From Streptomyces sp. GESEQ-35 (GTDB lineage: Bacteria; Actinomycetota; Actinomycetes; Streptomycetales; Streptomycetaceae): DNA of 64,000 nucleotides. A model generated the notes under the pieces. The model saw only the letters and a list, made by a program, of their open reading frames with translations. It did no database searches and was not told the origin of the DNA. The stretch is from positions 1-64,000 of the forward strand of contig NZ_JAFFSX010000007.1 of assembly GCF_017948485.1 (NCBI RefSeq). The letters run 5' to 3'. The position numbers were made by a program, and so were the translations under genes. This document shows positions 49,480 to 59,439 of the stretch, one piece after another; positions within the stretch are counted from its first letter, which is position 1; every line of letters starts with the position of its first letter.

Positions 49480-51099
49480 ATGACTAGTCAGACCACCATC
49501 GACAAGACGGGGCCGGGGGACAAGGCACCATCAGCCCCGTCGGACGCGGCGCCCGCCAAGGGACTGCGCGGCCACCCGTGGTTCACCCTCATAACCGTCG
49601 CCGTCGGCGTCATGATGGTGGCCCTCGACGGCACCATTGTCGCCATCGCAAACCCGGCCATCCAGCAGGACCTCGGCGCCACCTTCGCCCAGGTCCAGTG
49701 GATCACCAACGGCTACTTCCTCGCCCTCGCGGTCTGCCTGATCACCGCGGGCAAGCTCGGTGACCGCTTCGGCCACCGCCAGACCTTCCTCATCGGCGTC
49801 GTCGGCTTCGCCGCCGCTTCCGGGGCCATCGGCCTGTCGAGCAGCATCGGGCTCGTCGTTGCCTTCCGTGTCCTACAGGGTCTGTTCGGGGCGCTGCTGA
49901 TGCCGGCCGCGCTCGGCCTGCTGCGCGCCACCTTCCCCGCCGAGAAGCTGAACATGGCCATCGGCATCTGGGGCATGGTCATCGGTGCCTCCACCGCCGG
50001 CGGCCCGATCCTGGGCGGTGTGCTGGTCGAGCACGTCAACTGGCAGTCGGTGTTCTTCATCAATGTGCCGGTCGGCATCCTCGCCGTGGTCCTCGGCGTC
50101 CTGATCCTCCTGGACCACCGCGCCCAGAACGCCCCGCGCTCCTTCGACATCCTGGGCATCGTCCTGCTGTCGGGCGCCATGTTCTGCCTGGTGTGGGCCC
50201 TCATCAAGGCCCCGAGCTGGGGCTGGGGCGCCGGCATGACGTGGACGTTCATCGCCGTGTCCGTGGTGGGCTTCGCCCTCTTCGCCTTCTGGGAGACGCG
50301 CGTCAAGGAACCGCTGATCCCGCTGGCCCTGTTCCGCTCGGTCCCGCTGTCGGCGGGCGTCGTCCTCATGGTCCTGATGGCCATCGCCTTCATGGGCGGC
50401 CTGTTCTTCGTCACCTTCTATCTCCAGAACGTGCACGGCATGAGCCCGATCGACGCCGGTCTGCACCTGCTGCCGCTCACCGGCATGATGATCGTCGGCT
50501 CCCCGCTCGCGGGCGCGATGATCACCAAGCTCGGCCCGCGCATTCCGCTGGCCGGCGGCATGGTGTCCGTGGCGATCGCCATGTTCGGGATGTCCACGCT
50601 GGAGACGGACACCGGCAGCGGCATCATGTCGCTCTGGTTCGCCCTGCTCGGCTTCGGTCTCGCGCCCGTGATGGTCGGCGCCACCGAGGTCATCGTCGGC
50701 AACGCCCCGATGGAACTGTCCGGCGTCGCCGGCGGCCTCCAGCAGGCCGCGATGCAGATCGGCGGCAGCCTCGGTACGGCCGTGCTGGGCGCCGTGATGG
50801 CCTCCAAGGTCGACAGCGACCTCGCCGGCAACTGGGCGGACGCGGGCCTTCCGCAGCTCACGCCGGAGCAGCAGGCCCAGGCCTCCGAGGCGGTCCAGGT
50901 CGGCGTGGCACCGGTGGCCAAGGGCACGCCGGCGGAGATCGCCGCGAAGATCACGGACGTGGCCCATGACACCTTCATCTCCGGCATGAGCCTGGCGTCG
51001 CTGGTGGCGGCGGGCGTGGCGGCGGTGGCCGTCCTGGTCGCGTTCCTCACGAAGCGAGGCGAGAACGCGGAGGCGGGAGCAGGAGCCGCCCACATCTAG
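49480..51099 (+). CDS. DHA2-family (14-helix) MFS drug exporter
   Basis: A 539-residue major-facilitator transporter of the EmrB/QacA class. ATG 49480 begins a 45-residue polar start, then 14 hydrophobic helices. Motif A is GKLGDRFGHRQ and motif C is near IGASTAGGPILGGVLVEH. The loop WQSVFFINVPVG is a family hallmark. It would export drugs or a secondary metabolite by proton antiport. A TetR-family gene lies divergent with an operator palindrome between. No biosynthetic genes are adjacent. Confidence 0.95.
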   Translation: MTSQTTIDKTGPGDKAPSAPSDAAPAKGLRGHPWFTLITVAVGVMMVALDGTIVAIANPAIQQDLGATFAQVQWITNGYFLALAVCLITAGKLGDRFGHRQTFLIGVVGFAAASGAIGLSSSIGLVVAFRVLQGLFGALLMPAALGLLRATFPAEKLNMAIGIWGMVIGASTAGGPILGGVLVEHVNWQSVFFINVPVGILAVVLGVLILLDHRAQNAPRSFDILGIVLLSGAMFCLVWALIKAPSWGWGAGMTWTFIAVSVVGFALFAFWETRVKEPLIPLALFRSVPLSAGVVLMVLMAIAFMGGLFFVTFYLQNVHGMSPIDAGLHLLPLTGMMIVGSPLAGAMITKLGPRIPLAGGMVSVAIAMFGMSTLETDTGSGIMSLWFALLGFGLAPVMVGATEVIVGNAPMELSGVAGGLQQAAMQIGGSLGTAVLGAVMASKVDSDLAGNWADAGLPQLTPEQQAQASEAVQVGVAPVAKGTPAEIAAKITDVAHDTFISGMSLASLVAAGVAAVAVLVAFLTKRGENAEAGAGAAHI

Positions 51100-51370
51100 G
51101 CGCCCAACGCAGGGGATTCCACAGTGATTTCGCCTATCAGGGTGACAACGCTAAAGATTCCTCGCCTCCGGTGCGCGCCGCGGTTCACAGTGGTCGAGCC
51201 CCATCCGTACGGCATGTTCCAGAGGCAACTCCGTACGACGAGAAGGGCAACCGGGACTGCGGCGCGCTGCCGGAGGGGGGTGGCGCGCCGACAGCCCGCA
51301 GGATTAGTCACGGCATCCGGGGTACTCGCCTCGTCGACACGAATCGACCGACAGGCCCCGGGAGTTGAAG

Positions 51371-51673
51371 ATGGCGGGCTTCGGACACGGAACGCGCAGG
51401 TACCCCCGCTCACGTAGCCGGACGAGGTCACGGACCGGGCCGGATCGCGCAACACTCGGCATCATCGGTGTCATCTGCGCCGTAGTCGGCTTCTTCACCC
51501 TGGGCATCATCCTCGGTCCGGCGGCCATGGTGTGCGGCTGGCTGGCCATGGGCCGCACCTGGTCACGCTCGCGCCCCGTACCGGCCCTGATCGCCCTGGT
51601 CCTGGGCGCGGTGGACACGCTCCTGGCCATCATCTGGCTGGCAGGCACAACCCCGGGCAACGGCTTGCTGTAA
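51371..51673 (+). CDS. Small DUF4190-type membrane protein
   Basis: A 100-residue protein with an Arg-rich N-terminus (RRYPRSRSRTRSRTG) and two hydrophobic helices (LGIIGVICAVVGFFTLGIIL and ALIALVLGAVDTLLAIIWLA) separated by a short loop with WLAMGR: the DUF4190 layout. Function unknown. GGGAG precedes ATG 51371. The 270-base gap to the exporter shows no other gene. Confidence 0.75.
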   Translation: MAGFGHGTRRYPRSRSRTRSRTGPDRATLGIIGVICAVVGFFTLGIILGPAAMVCGWLAMGRTWSRSRPVPALIALVLGAVDTLLAIIWLAGTTPGNGLL

Positions 51674-51753
51674 TGGCTCTCCACCAAGCTGTACCGCCTG
51701 GAGCGCCCCCGACTCAAAGAGGAGAGGCGGCACCCCGGCCGCCCGGGGCTGCG

Positions 51754-51771
51754 CGCCCGCCTCCCGGCGGG
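51754..51771. terminator. Hairpin between DUF4190 gene and channel gene
   Basis: GCCCGCC (51754-51760) pairs with GGCGGGC (51765-51771) around a 4-base loop, in the gap between convergent genes. Confidence 0.45.
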
Positions 51772-51793
51772 CACCCCCCCCGCGGTGACTCCG

Positions 51794-52567
51794 CTACCGA
51801 CGCTGTTGCTCCGCCACCGGACGTGGCACCCCGGTTGGCCCGGCCGCCCCGGACAACGCGGCCACCTCGGCCCGTAGCGCCCGGATCTCCTCCGTCAGCG
51901 TGGCAATCGCCTCCGTCTGCCGGCGCTCCTCCACGTCGTCCATGTCGAATCGGGCGATGAACCACGCCGCGATGTTCGCGGTCACCACACCCAGCAGCGC
52001 GATGCCGGACAGCATCAGCCCGACGGCCAGAATCCGCCCCAGCCCTGTCGTCGGCGCGTGATCCCCGTACCCCACGGTCGTCATCGTCGTGAACGACCAC
52101 CACAGCGCGTCACCCAGCGTCTTGATGTTCCCGTTCGGTGACTCCCGTTCCACCGACAGCACGGCCAGCGACCCGAACATCAGCAACGCCACCACGGTCC
52201 CGGCGACATACGTCGTCAGCTGGATCTGCGAAGCCATCCGTGCCCGCCGCCCCACGAGCAGCAACGTCGAGACGAGCCGCAGAATCCGCAGCGGCTGCAA
52301 CAGGGGCAGCAGCACCACGCACAGGTCGATCCAATGCCGGCGCAGAAAGTCCCTGCGGTGTGGAGCGAGCCCCAGCCGCACCGCGAAGTCGGCCGCGAAC
52401 GCCCCCCACACCACCCATTCGGCGACCGTGCACGCGACCGTCAACGACCGGCTCGCGGTGCTGTCCAGGATCGGCACGGCATAGGCCACGGCGAACACGA
52501 CCGCGAGCGCCAGCAGGGGCCGTTGGGTGCGCCGTTCCCAACGCGTTTGCGCCGACTGTTCCTTCAT
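51794..52567 (-). CDS. Voltage-gated-type potassium channel subunit
   Basis: A 257-residue ion channel. Helices S1-S4 precede a pore with the selectivity filter TVGYGD (164-169). The S4-like segment PLRILRLVSTLLLVGRRARM carries Arg at intervals, so voltage sensing is possible. S6 is LAVGLMLSGIALLGVVTANI. A C-terminal coiled coil (EERRQTEAIATLTEEIRALR) fits tetramer assembly. ATG 52567 starts MKEQSAQ. Confidence 0.93.
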   Translation of the reverse strand: MKEQSAQTRWERRTQRPLLALAVVFAVAYAVPILDSTASRSLTVACTVAEWVVWGAFAADFAVRLGLAPHRRDFLRRHWIDLCVVLLPLLQPLRILRLVSTLLLVGRRARMASQIQLTTYVAGTVVALLMFGSLAVLSVERESPNGNIKTLGDALWWSFTTMTTVGYGDHAPTTGLGRILAVGLMLSGIALLGVVTANIAAWFIARFDMDDVEERRQTEAIATLTEEIRALRAEVAALSGAAGPTGVPRPVAEQQRR

Positions 52568-52588
52568 GCCCGCATCGTAGGGAACGTG

Positions 52589-52623
52589 GAGGGGCGGTGA
52601 AGCCCCAGGCCCCACCGCCCCTC
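52589..52623 (-). terminator. Terminator downstream of aceE
   Basis: GAGGGGCGGTG (52589-52599) pairs perfectly with CACCGCCCCTC (52613-52623). It lies 25 bases past the aceE stop and just before the channel gene start. Confidence 0.75.
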
Positions 52624-52647
52624 GTCCGCCGCTCAAACCGCGGAGCG

Positions 52648-55395
52648 CTACGCGTCGCCGCCCGCGGCCCCCGGATCGGCAGCCGACACATCCAGCAACT
52701 GGTACCGGTCGACGGCCTGCTTCAGCACCGACCGATCCATCTTCCCCGCGTTCGCCAGCTCGGTCAGCACGCCCACCACGATCGACTGCGCGTCGATGTG
52801 GAAGAACCGCCGAGCCGCCCCGCGCGTGTCCGCGAACCCGAACCCGTCGGCTCCCAGCGACTGGTAAGTCCCCGGCACCCACCGCGAGATCTGGTCCGGA
52901 ACCGACCGCATCCAGTCGGAAACCGCCACGAACGGTCCCTCGGCCCCGCTCAGCTTCCGCGTCACCCACGGCACCCGCTGCTCCTCCTCGGGATGCAGCA
53001 GGTTGTGCTCCTCGCACGCCACGGCCTCGCGCCGCAGCTCGTTCCAGGAGGTCGCCGACCACACGTCGGCCTTCACACTCCACTCCTCGGCGAGGATCCG
53101 CTGCGCCTCCAGAGCCCACGGCACCGCGACACCGGACGCCATGATCTGCGCCGGAATCGACCCCGAAGTCCCCGCCGAGAGCCGGTGGATGCCCTTGAGG
53201 ATGCCCTCCACGTCGACGTTCTCGGGCTCGGCCGGGTGCTGGATCGGCTCGTTGTAGACGGTGAGGTAGTAGAAGACGTCCTCGCCGTGCGGGTGTTCCG
53301 CGTCGCCGCCGTACATCCGGCGCAGACCGTCCTGCACGATGTGCGCGATCTCGTACGAGTAGGCCGGGTCGTACGAGACACAGGCCGGGTTGCTGGAGGC
53401 GAGCAGCTGCGAATGGCCGTCCGCGTGCTGGAGACCCTCACCGGTCAGTGTCGTACGACCGGCGGTCGCACCCAGCACGAAACCGCGCGCAAGCTGGTCG
53501 CCCATCTGCCAGAACTGGTCGCCGGTGCGCTGGAAACCGAACATCGAGTAGAAGACGTACACCGGGATGAGCGGCTCGCCATGCGTCGCGTACGACGAGC
53601 CCGCCGCGATCAGCGAGGCCGTACAGCCCGCCTCGGAGATGCCGTCGTGCAGCATCTGGCCGGTCGGCGACTCCTTGTAGGCGAGCAGAAGGTCACGGTC
53701 CACCGACTCGTACTGCTGGCCAAGCGGGTTGTAGATCTTCGCACTCGGGAAGAAGGAGTCCATGCCGAACGTGCGGTACTCGTCCGGCGCGATCAGCACG
53801 AACCGCTTGCCGATCTCCTTGTCCCGCATGAGGTCCTTGAGCAGCCGGACGAACGCCATCGTCGTCGCGATCGACTGCTGGCCGGAGCCCTTCTTCACGG
53901 TCGCGTACGTCTTGTCGTCCGGCAGCGCCAGCGGCTTCGAGCGCACGACGCGGGTCGGGACGTAGCCGCCGAGTCCATTGCGGCGGTCGTGCATGTACTG
54001 GATCTCTTCCGAGTTCCGGCCCGGGTGGAAGTACGGCGGCAGGCCGGAGTCCAGCTCCTTGTCGGAGATCGGCAGGTGCAGCCGGTCGCGGAAGCCCTTG
54101 AGGTCGGCGACCGTCAGCTTCTTCATCTGGTGCGTGGCGTTGCGGCCCTCGAAGTTCGGGCCGAGCGTCCAGCCCTTGATCGTCTTGGCCAGGATCACCG
54201 TCGGCTGGCCCTTGTGCGCCTTGGCCGCCGAGAACGCCGCGAAGATCTTCCGGTGGTCGTGCCCGCCGCGTCCCAGGTGCAGGATCTGGTCGTCGGTCAT
54301 ATTCTCGACCATCGCGCGCAGCCGGTGGTCGTCACCGAAGAAGTGCTCACGGATGTAGGCGCCGGTCTCGGTGGCGTACGTCTGGTACTGCCCGTCCGGG
54401 GTCGTGTTCATCCGGTTGACCAGCACGCCGTCCCGGTCCTGGGCCAGCAGCGGGTCCCAGGTCCGGTCCCAGACCAGCTTGATCACGTTCCAGCCGGCGC
54501 CGCGGAAGATCGACTCCAGCTCCTGGATGATCTTGCCGTTGCCGCGCACCGGGCCGTCCAGGCGCTGAAGGTTGCAGTTGACGACGAAGGTCAGGTTGTC
54601 GAGGCCCTCACGAGCCGCGATGGACAGCTGGCCGAGCGACTCCGGCTCGTCCATCTCGCCGTCCCCGAGGAACGCCCACACCTGCGACTTGGAGGTGTCC
54701 GCGATGCCGCGCGCCTGAAGGTAGCGGTTCATCCGCGCCTGGTAGATCGCGCCGATCGGGCCGAGGCCCATCGACACCGTCGGGAACTCCCAGAAGTCCG
54801 GCATCAGGCGCGGGTGCGGATAGCTGGACAGCCCGTACGGCGCCTTCGACTTCTCCTGCCGGAACCCGTCCAGGTTCTCCTCACTCAGGCGGTCCAGCAG
54901 GAACGCGCGCGCGTAGATGCCCGGCGAGGCGTGGCCCTGGAAGAAGACCTGGTCGCCGCCGTCGCCCTCGTCCTTGCCGCGGAAGAAGTGGTTGAAGCCG
55001 ACGTCGTAGAGCGAGGCGGAGGACGCGAAGGTGGCGATGTGACCGCCGACGCCGATGCCGGGGCGCTGGGCACGCGAGACCATCACCGCCGCGTTCCAGC
55101 GGGTCGCGTTGAGGATCCGCCGCTCGATCTCCTCGTTGCCGGGGAAGAACGGCTCGCTCTTGGTGGGGATCGTGTTGACGTAGTCCGTGCTGCGCATCTC
55201 CGGCACGGCCACGCGCTTCTCACGGGCCCGCTCGATCAGCCGCAGCATCAGATAGCGGGCCCGCTCCCGGCCGCGCTCGTCGACGGCGGCGTCGAGGGAG
55301 TCGAGCCACTCCTGGGTTTCCTCGGGATCGAAGTCAGGAACCTGACTCGGAAGGCCGCCAATGATGATCGGGTTGCGATCGGATCCGGAAGCCAC
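52648..55395 (-). CDS. aceE: Pyruvate dehydrogenase E1 component (homodimeric)
   Basis: A 915-residue thiamine-diphosphate enzyme, the usual length of homodimeric AceE. It decarboxylates pyruvate and hands acetyl groups to E2 for acetyl-CoA. The cofactor site is [13 protein letters not shown]...NLTFVVNCN; other blocks are [39 protein letters not shown] in part and [19 protein letters not shown] 55395 has AAGGA upstream. As in Actinobacteria generally, E2 and lipoamide dehydrogenase genes are elsewhere. The 354 bases up to the next gene hold promoters only, no gene that I can support. Confidence 0.96.
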   Translation of the reverse strand: MASGSDRNPIIIGGLPSQVPDFDPEETQEWLDSLDAAVDERGRERARYLMLRLIERAREKRVAVPEMRSTDYVNTIPTKSEPFFPGNEEIERRILNATRWNAAVMVSRAQRPGIGVGGHIATFASSASLYDVGFNHFFRGKDEGDGGDQVFFQGHASPGIYARAFLLDRLSEENLDGFRQEKSKAPYGLSSYPHPRLMPDFWEFPTVSMGLGPIGAIYQARMNRYLQARGIADTSKSQVWAFLGDGEMDEPESLGQLSIAAREGLDNLTFVVNCNLQRLDGPVRGNGKIIQELESIFRGAGWNVIKLVWDRTWDPLLAQDRDGVLVNRMNTTPDGQYQTYATETGAYIREHFFGDDHRLRAMVENMTDDQILHLGRGGHDHRKIFAAFSAAKAHKGQPTVILAKTIKGWTLGPNFEGRNATHQMKKLTVADLKGFRDRLHLPISDKELDSGLPPYFHPGRNSEEIQYMHDRRNGLGGYVPTRVVRSKPLALPDDKTYATVKKGSGQQSIATTMAFVRLLKDLMRDKEIGKRFVLIAPDEYRTFGMDSFFPSAKIYNPLGQQYESVDRDLLLAYKESPTGQMLHDGISEAGCTASLIAAGSSYATHGEPLIPVYVFYSMFGFQRTGDQFWQMGDQLARGFVLGATAGRTTLTGEGLQHADGHSQLLASSNPACVSYDPAYSYEIAHIVQDGLRRMYGGDAEHPHGEDVFYYLTVYNEPIQHPAEPENVDVEGILKGIHRLSAGTSGSIPAQIMASGVAVPWALEAQRILAEEWSVKADVWSATSWNELRREAVACEEHNLLHPEEEQRVPWVTRKLSGAEGPFVAVSDWMRSVPDQISRWVPGTYQSLGADGFGFADTRGAARRFFHIDAQSIVVGVLTELANAGKMDRSVLKQAVDRYQLLDVSAADPGAAGGDA

Positions 55396-55748
55396 GGTGT
55401 TCCTTACCTGTCGGAGGGCTGCTTTTTCGGGGTTTTCGGGTGCCCAGCACCGTCCACCATCGTCTACCTCGGCATGCCAAACGTCATCTCTACTTCGGGG
55501 TAACCCAAGCTTGACGCTCCTATAGGGTTCCCAAACACGCAAAGAGGGCAGAAAGGTGTGGCGTATGTCACTGAGGGCTTCGGGCGTCGTGCCTGGAGTT
55601 GCGGCGACACGGTCGGGAACGTCACCGTTTCGGCGGTCTGAACGGCCGGGTACTTGCGCGATCCGTCCCGCCCGTGTGGACTACGGCCAATGCTTCGCGC
55701 ACGCGCGTGGCTGAGACATTCACCGAAAACATGATCAGGAGGCAACCC

Positions 55749-56180
55749 GTGAGCGCGACCGCGGACCACGCGGAGACGAGCCCTGCCGTGAGGCTGGGGT
55801 TCCAGCCCGAGCAGGTGGTCCAGGAGATCGGCTACGACGAGGACGTAGACCAGGAGCTCCGCGAGGCCATTGAGCAAGTGATCGGCAGCGACCTTGTGGA
55901 CGAGGACTACGACGACGTCGCCGATGCCGTGGTGCTCTGGTTCCGCGACGAGGACGGCGACCTGACGGATGTGCTGGTGGATGCCATCACGTACATCGAA
56001 GAGGGTGGCTCGATCCTGTTGCTGACGCCGAAGACCGGCCGCGACGGCTACGTGGAGCCGAGCGACATCTCTGAAGCCGCGACCACGGCGGGGCTGTCCG
56101 CGTCCAAGAGTGTCAGCGTGGGCAAGGACTGGAGTGGCAGCCGGCTGGTGACGCCCAAGGCCGCCAAGTCCAAGAAGTAA
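55749..56180 (+). CDS. DUF3052 family protein
   Basis: A 143-residue acidic protein from GTG 55749 with a perfect AGGAGG, six bases upstream. Blocks LGFQPEQVVQEIGYDEDVD, VLWFRDEDGDLTDVLVDA and IWLLTPKTGRDGYVEPSDI (with I-x-LLTPK in this copy) match DUF3052, a conserved actinobacterial family of unknown function that resembles the N-terminal part of two-component phosphotransfer folds only loosely. In Streptomyces it lies next to aceE, as here. Confidence 0.93.
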   Translation: MSATADHAETSPAVRLGFQPEQVVQEIGYDEDVDQELREAIEQVIGSDLVDEDYDDVADAVVLWFRDEDGDLTDVLVDAITYIEEGGSILLLTPKTGRDGYVEPSDISEAATTAGLSASKSVSVGKDWSGSRLVTPKAAKSKK

Positions 56181-56200
56181 CCCGGCCTCGTCCCGAACGA

Positions 56201-56234
56201 CGGACGGGCTGAATGAATTCACTCAGCCCGTCCG
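56201..56234 (+). terminator. Terminator after the DUF3052 gene
   Basis: CGGACGGGCTGA (56201-56212) pairs perfectly with TCAGCCCGTCCG (56223-56234) around a 10-base loop containing GAATTC. Confidence 0.85.
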
Positions 56235-56305
56235 ACGGCCCGCGGTGGACGCTGCATAGGGTGTTCTCACCACCCGAACAGCCCCATCGAAAGGGTTCTA
56301 CGACG

Positions 56306-56764
56306 ATGGCGATCCAGGTCGGCGACAAGGCCCCCGACTTCGAGCTCAAGGACAACCACGGGGCGACCGTGCGGCTGTCCGACTTCCGCGGCAACAAGAA
56401 CGTGGTGCTGCTCTTCTACCCGTTCGCCTTCACCGGCGTGTGTACCGGTGAGCTGTGCGAGCTGCGCGACAACCTGCCGAAGTTCACCGACCGCGACACC
56501 CAACTGCTCGCCGTCTCCAATGACTCCATCCACACCCTGCGCGTCTTCGCCGAGCAGGAGGGCTTCGAGTACCCCCTGCTGTCCGACTTCTGGCCGCACG
56601 GCGAGACCTCGCGCGCGTACGGCGTGTTCGACGACGGCAAGGGCTGCGCGGTGCGCGGGACCTTCGTCATCGACAAGGAAGGCGTCATGCGGTGGACCGT
56701 TGTCAACGGCCTGCCCGACGCACGTGACCTGAACGAGTACGTGAAGGCGCTCGACACCCTGTGA
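56306..56764 (+). CDS. AhpE-type peroxiredoxin
   Basis: A 152-residue thiol peroxidase. The peroxidatic cysteine is C46 in [10 protein letters not shown], with Thr three residues before it. C51 (CTGELC) and C114 are candidates for the resolving cysteine; C51 is unusually close. The length and [14 protein letters not shown] start fit the AhpE/BCP-like one-cysteine class of actinobacteria. It reduces peroxides in the cytoplasm and stands just upstream of the tellurium-resistance genes, which also answer oxidative stress. Confidence 0.93.
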   Translation: MAIQVGDKAPDFELKDNHGATVRLSDFRGNKNVVLLFYPFAFTGVCTGELCELRDNLPKFTDRDTQLLAVSNDSIHTLRVFAEQEGFEYPLLSDFWPHGETSRAYGVFDDGKGCAVRGTFVIDKEGVMRWTVVNGLPDARDLNEYVKALDTL

Positions 56765-56880
56765 TTGTTAGGTTCCAGGGCCTGCGAGGTCCGGGAACCC
56801 GTCACTAGGATCGAGTCGTTGATCCGATACCAGCGCACAAATGGGGCTGACCGCCCCTGGACACCATTTTGGGAGGACTC

Positions 56881-57456
56881 GTGGGAGTCAGCCTCAGCAA
56901 GGGCGGCAACGTATCGCTGAGCAAGGAGGCACCTGGCCTCACCGCGGTCATCGTCGGTCTGGGGTGGGACGTCCGCACCACCACCGGCACCGACTTCGAC
57001 CTGGACGCCAGCGCCATCCTGACGAACTCGGAGGGCAAGGTCAGCAGTGACGCCAACTTCGTGTTCTTCAACAACCTGAAGAGCCAGGACGGCTCGGTCG
57101 AACACACCGGTGACAACATCACCGGTGAGGGCGAGGGCGACGACGAGCAGATCAAGGTCAACCTCGCCACGGTCCCGGCCGACGTCGAGAAGATCGTCTT
57201 CCCGGTCTCGATCTACGACGCCGAGAACCGCCAGCAGTCCTTCGGCCAGGTCCGCAACGCGTTCATCCGCGTCGTGAACCAGGCCGGCGAGGCGGAGATC
57301 GCCCGGTACGACCTGTCCGAGGACGCCTCGACCGAGACCGCCATGGTCTTCGGCGAGCTGTACCGGCACGGTGCGGAGTGGAAGTTCCGCGCCATCGGCC
57401 AGGGCTACGCCTCGGGCCTGCGCGGCATCGCGCAGGACTTCGGAGTGAACGTCTGA
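56881..57456 (+). CDS. terD: TerD-family stress protein (first copy)
   Basis: A 191-residue calcium-binding tellurium-resistance protein. GTG 56881 (GGGAGGACTC upstream) gives [20 protein letters not shown]. The metal-binding acidic loops are visible as [15 protein letters not shown] and DLSEDASTE. It is about three-quarters identical to the next gene. TerD proteins bind calcium and assemble near the membrane in tellurite, phage and stress resistance. In S. coelicolor TerD loss disturbs development; that is literature knowledge, not seen here. Confidence 0.96.
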   Translation: MGVSLSKGGNVSLSKEAPGLTAVIVGLGWDVRTTTGTDFDLDASAILTNSEGKVSSDANFVFFNNLKSQDGSVEHTGDNITGEGEGDDEQIKVNLATVPADVEKIVFPVSIYDAENRQQSFGQVRNAFIRVVNQAGEAEIARYDLSEDASTETAMVFGELYRHGAEWKFRAIGQGYASGLRGIAQDFGVNV

Positions 57457-57475
57457 GCCGGTCAGGCGACCTCAC

Positions 57476-57514
57476 GCGCCCGGCGCCGCACCGTTTGCGT
57501 GCGGCGCCGGGCGC
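57476..57514 (+). terminator. Long perfect hairpin between the two terD genes
   Basis: GCGCCCGGCGCCGCAC (57476-57491) pairs without mismatch with GTGCGGCGCCGGGCGC (57499-57514) around CGTTTGC. It would separate or attenuate transcription between the copies. Confidence 0.9.
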
Positions 57515-57563
57515 GCAGGACTCCGTACAACCGAACATGCATCACCGGGGAGGGACCAGCATC

Positions 57564-58139
57564 ATGGGCGTCACGCTCGCCAAGGGAGGAAACGTCTCCC
57601 TGTCCAAGGCCGCACCGAACCTCACTCAGGTGTTGATCGGGCTCGGCTGGGACGCGCGCTCCACCACCGGAGCCCCCTTCGACCTCGACGCCAGTGCGCT
57701 GATGTGCAACAGCGGACGGGTCATGGGCGACGAGTGGTTCGTCTTCTACAACCAGCTCAAGAGCCCGGACGGCTCGGTGGAGCACACCGGCGACAACCTC
57801 ACCGGTGAGGGCGAGGGCGACGACGAGTCGCTGCTGATCGACCTCTCCAAGGTGCCGGCCCAGTGCGACAAGATCGTTTTCCCGGTCTCGATCCATATGG
57901 CCGACGAGCGCGGCCAGACCTTCGGTCAGGTCAGCAACGCGTTCATCCGAGTGGTCAACCAGGCCGACGGCCAGGAACTCGCCCGCTACGACCTCAGTGA
58001 GGATGCCTCCACCGAAACCGCCATGATCTTCGGCGAGGTCTACCGCTACCAGGGAGAATGGAAGTTCCGAGCCGTGGGACAGGGGTACGCGTCAGGGCTG
58101 CGGGGCATCGCTCTAGACTTTGGAGTCAACGTTTCGTAA
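57564..58139 (+). CDS. terD: TerD-family stress protein (second copy)
   Basis: A 191-residue paralogue of the preceding TerD, same length. It keeps the acidic Ca-binding loops ([24 protein letters not shown]). It differs by a Cys in the loop after DLDASAL (MCNSGRVMG) and one in [10 protein letters not shown], absent in the first copy, so it might respond to redox state. AGGGA precedes ATG 57564. Confidence 0.96.
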   Translation: MGVTLAKGGNVSLSKAAPNLTQVLIGLGWDARSTTGAPFDLDASALMCNSGRVMGDEWFVFYNQLKSPDGSVEHTGDNLTGEGEGDDESLLIDLSKVPAQCDKIVFPVSIHMADERGQTFGQVSNAFIRVVNQADGQELARYDLSEDASTETAMIFGEVYRYQGEWKFRAVGQGYASGLRGIALDFGVNVS

Positions 58140-58197
58140 AGCCGGGTGCGGCGCGGGGGAGACCCGTACACCCCGTACACAAGGGATTGGGTAGCCA

Positions 58198-59343
58198 GTG
58201 GTTCTGAAAACCTTCGGCTGGTCGTTCGCGGTCACCGCGCTCGGCCTCGTCGCGGCGGTCTTCTACGGGGGGTGGACCGGCTTCGGTATCGTGGCGATCC
58301 TCTCCATCCTTGAGATCTCGCTGTCCTTCGACAACGCAGTGGTCAACGCCGGAATCCTGAAGAAGATGTCGCCTTTCTGGCAGAAGATCTTCCTCACGAT
58401 CGGCGTGCTGATCGCCGTCTTCGGTATGCGGCTGATCTTTCCCGTCGTCATCGTCGCCGTCAGCGCCAGCATGGGTCCGATCGAGGCCGTCGACCTCGCG
58501 CTGAACGACAAGGACCGGTACGAGCAGCTCGTCACCGACGCCCACCCGTCGATCGCGGCCTTCGGTGGCATGTTCCTGCTGATGATCTTCCTCGACTTCA
58601 TCTTCGAGGACCGCGACATCAAGTGGCTCGGTTGGCTCGAGCGGCCGCTGGCCAAGCTCGGCAAGATCGACATGCTGTCGGTCTGTATCGCGCTGATCGT
58701 CCTGATGGTCTCCGCCATGACCTTGGCAACCCAGGCCCATCTGCACGCCGGGCATGCGGACAAGGCGGAGACGGTACTGCTCGCCGGTGTCGCCGGTCTG
58801 ATCACGTACATGATCGTCGGCGGTCTCTCCGGCTACTTCGAGGACAAACTCGAGGAAGAGGAGGAACGCGAGCACGAGGAGGAGGAAGAGGCCGCACGCA
58901 AGGGCAAGCAGCGCCCGGCGATCGTCATGGTCGGCAGGGCCGCGTTCTTCATGTTCCTCTACCTCGAGGTCCTGGACGCGTCCTTCTCCTTCGACGGCGT
59001 CATCGGCGCCTTCGCCATCACCAACGACATCGTCCTGATGGCCCTCGGCCTCGGTATCGGCGCCATGTACGTCCGGTCGCTCACGGTCTACCTGGTCCGC
59101 CAGGGCACCCTCGACGACTACGTCTACCTGGAGCACGGCGCCCACTACGCCATCGGGGCCCTCGCCGCGATCCTGCTGATCACCATCCGGTACGAGATCA
59201 ACGAGGTCATCACCGGCCTCGTCGGCGTCGTCCTGATCGGCTGGTCCTTCTGGTCCTCCGTCCGTCGCAACCGCGCCATCGCGGCGGCCGAGGGAAAAGC
59301 CGCGGGCTCGGACGAGAAGACTGAGGTCTCGTCCGGGGTGTGA
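58198..59343 (+). CDS. TerC-related integral membrane protein (DUF475)
   Basis: A 381-residue protein with eight or nine transmembrane helices. The two conserved acidic TerC blocks are ILEISLSFDNAVVNAGILKK and EVLDASFSFDGVIGAFAIT, each with the SFD(N/G) motif inside a helix; these bind or move a cation. A long Glu-rich loop (EDKLEEEEEREHEEEEEAA, about residues 212-230) is exposed between the halves. GTG 58198. It works with TerD proteins in metal efflux or membrane-linked stress sensing. Confidence 0.93.
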   Translation: MVLKTFGWSFAVTALGLVAAVFYGGWTGFGIVAILSILEISLSFDNAVVNAGILKKMSPFWQKIFLTIGVLIAVFGMRLIFPVVIVAVSASMGPIEAVDLALNDKDRYEQLVTDAHPSIAAFGGMFLLMIFLDFIFEDRDIKWLGWLERPLAKLGKIDMLSVCIALIVLMVSAMTLATQAHLHAGHADKAETVLLAGVAGLITYMIVGGLSGYFEDKLEEEEEREHEEEEEAARKGKQRPAIVMVGRAAFFMFLYLEVLDASFSFDGVIGAFAITNDIVLMALGLGIGAMYVRSLTVYLVRQGTLDDYVYLEHGAHYAIGALAAILLITIRYEINEVITGLVGVVLIGWSFWSSVRRNRAIAAAEGKAAGSDEKTEVSSGV

Positions 59344-59371
59344 CACCCCTGCGGGTGAGGAACGCTCTGTG

Positions 59372-59409
59372 CGGGGCGGTGTCGAGGACGACTCCTCGGT
59401 GCCGCCCCG
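59372..59409 (+). terminator. Hairpin after the DUF475 gene
   Basis: CGGGGCGG (59372-59379) pairs with CCGCCCCG (59402-59409), with an inner CGAGGA/TCCTCG stem. A shorter palindrome GGGTGTGACACCC covers the stop codon itself. Confidence 0.75.
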
Positions 59410-59439
59410 CCGTACTGTGATGTGAAGGTGGGGGCGGGA

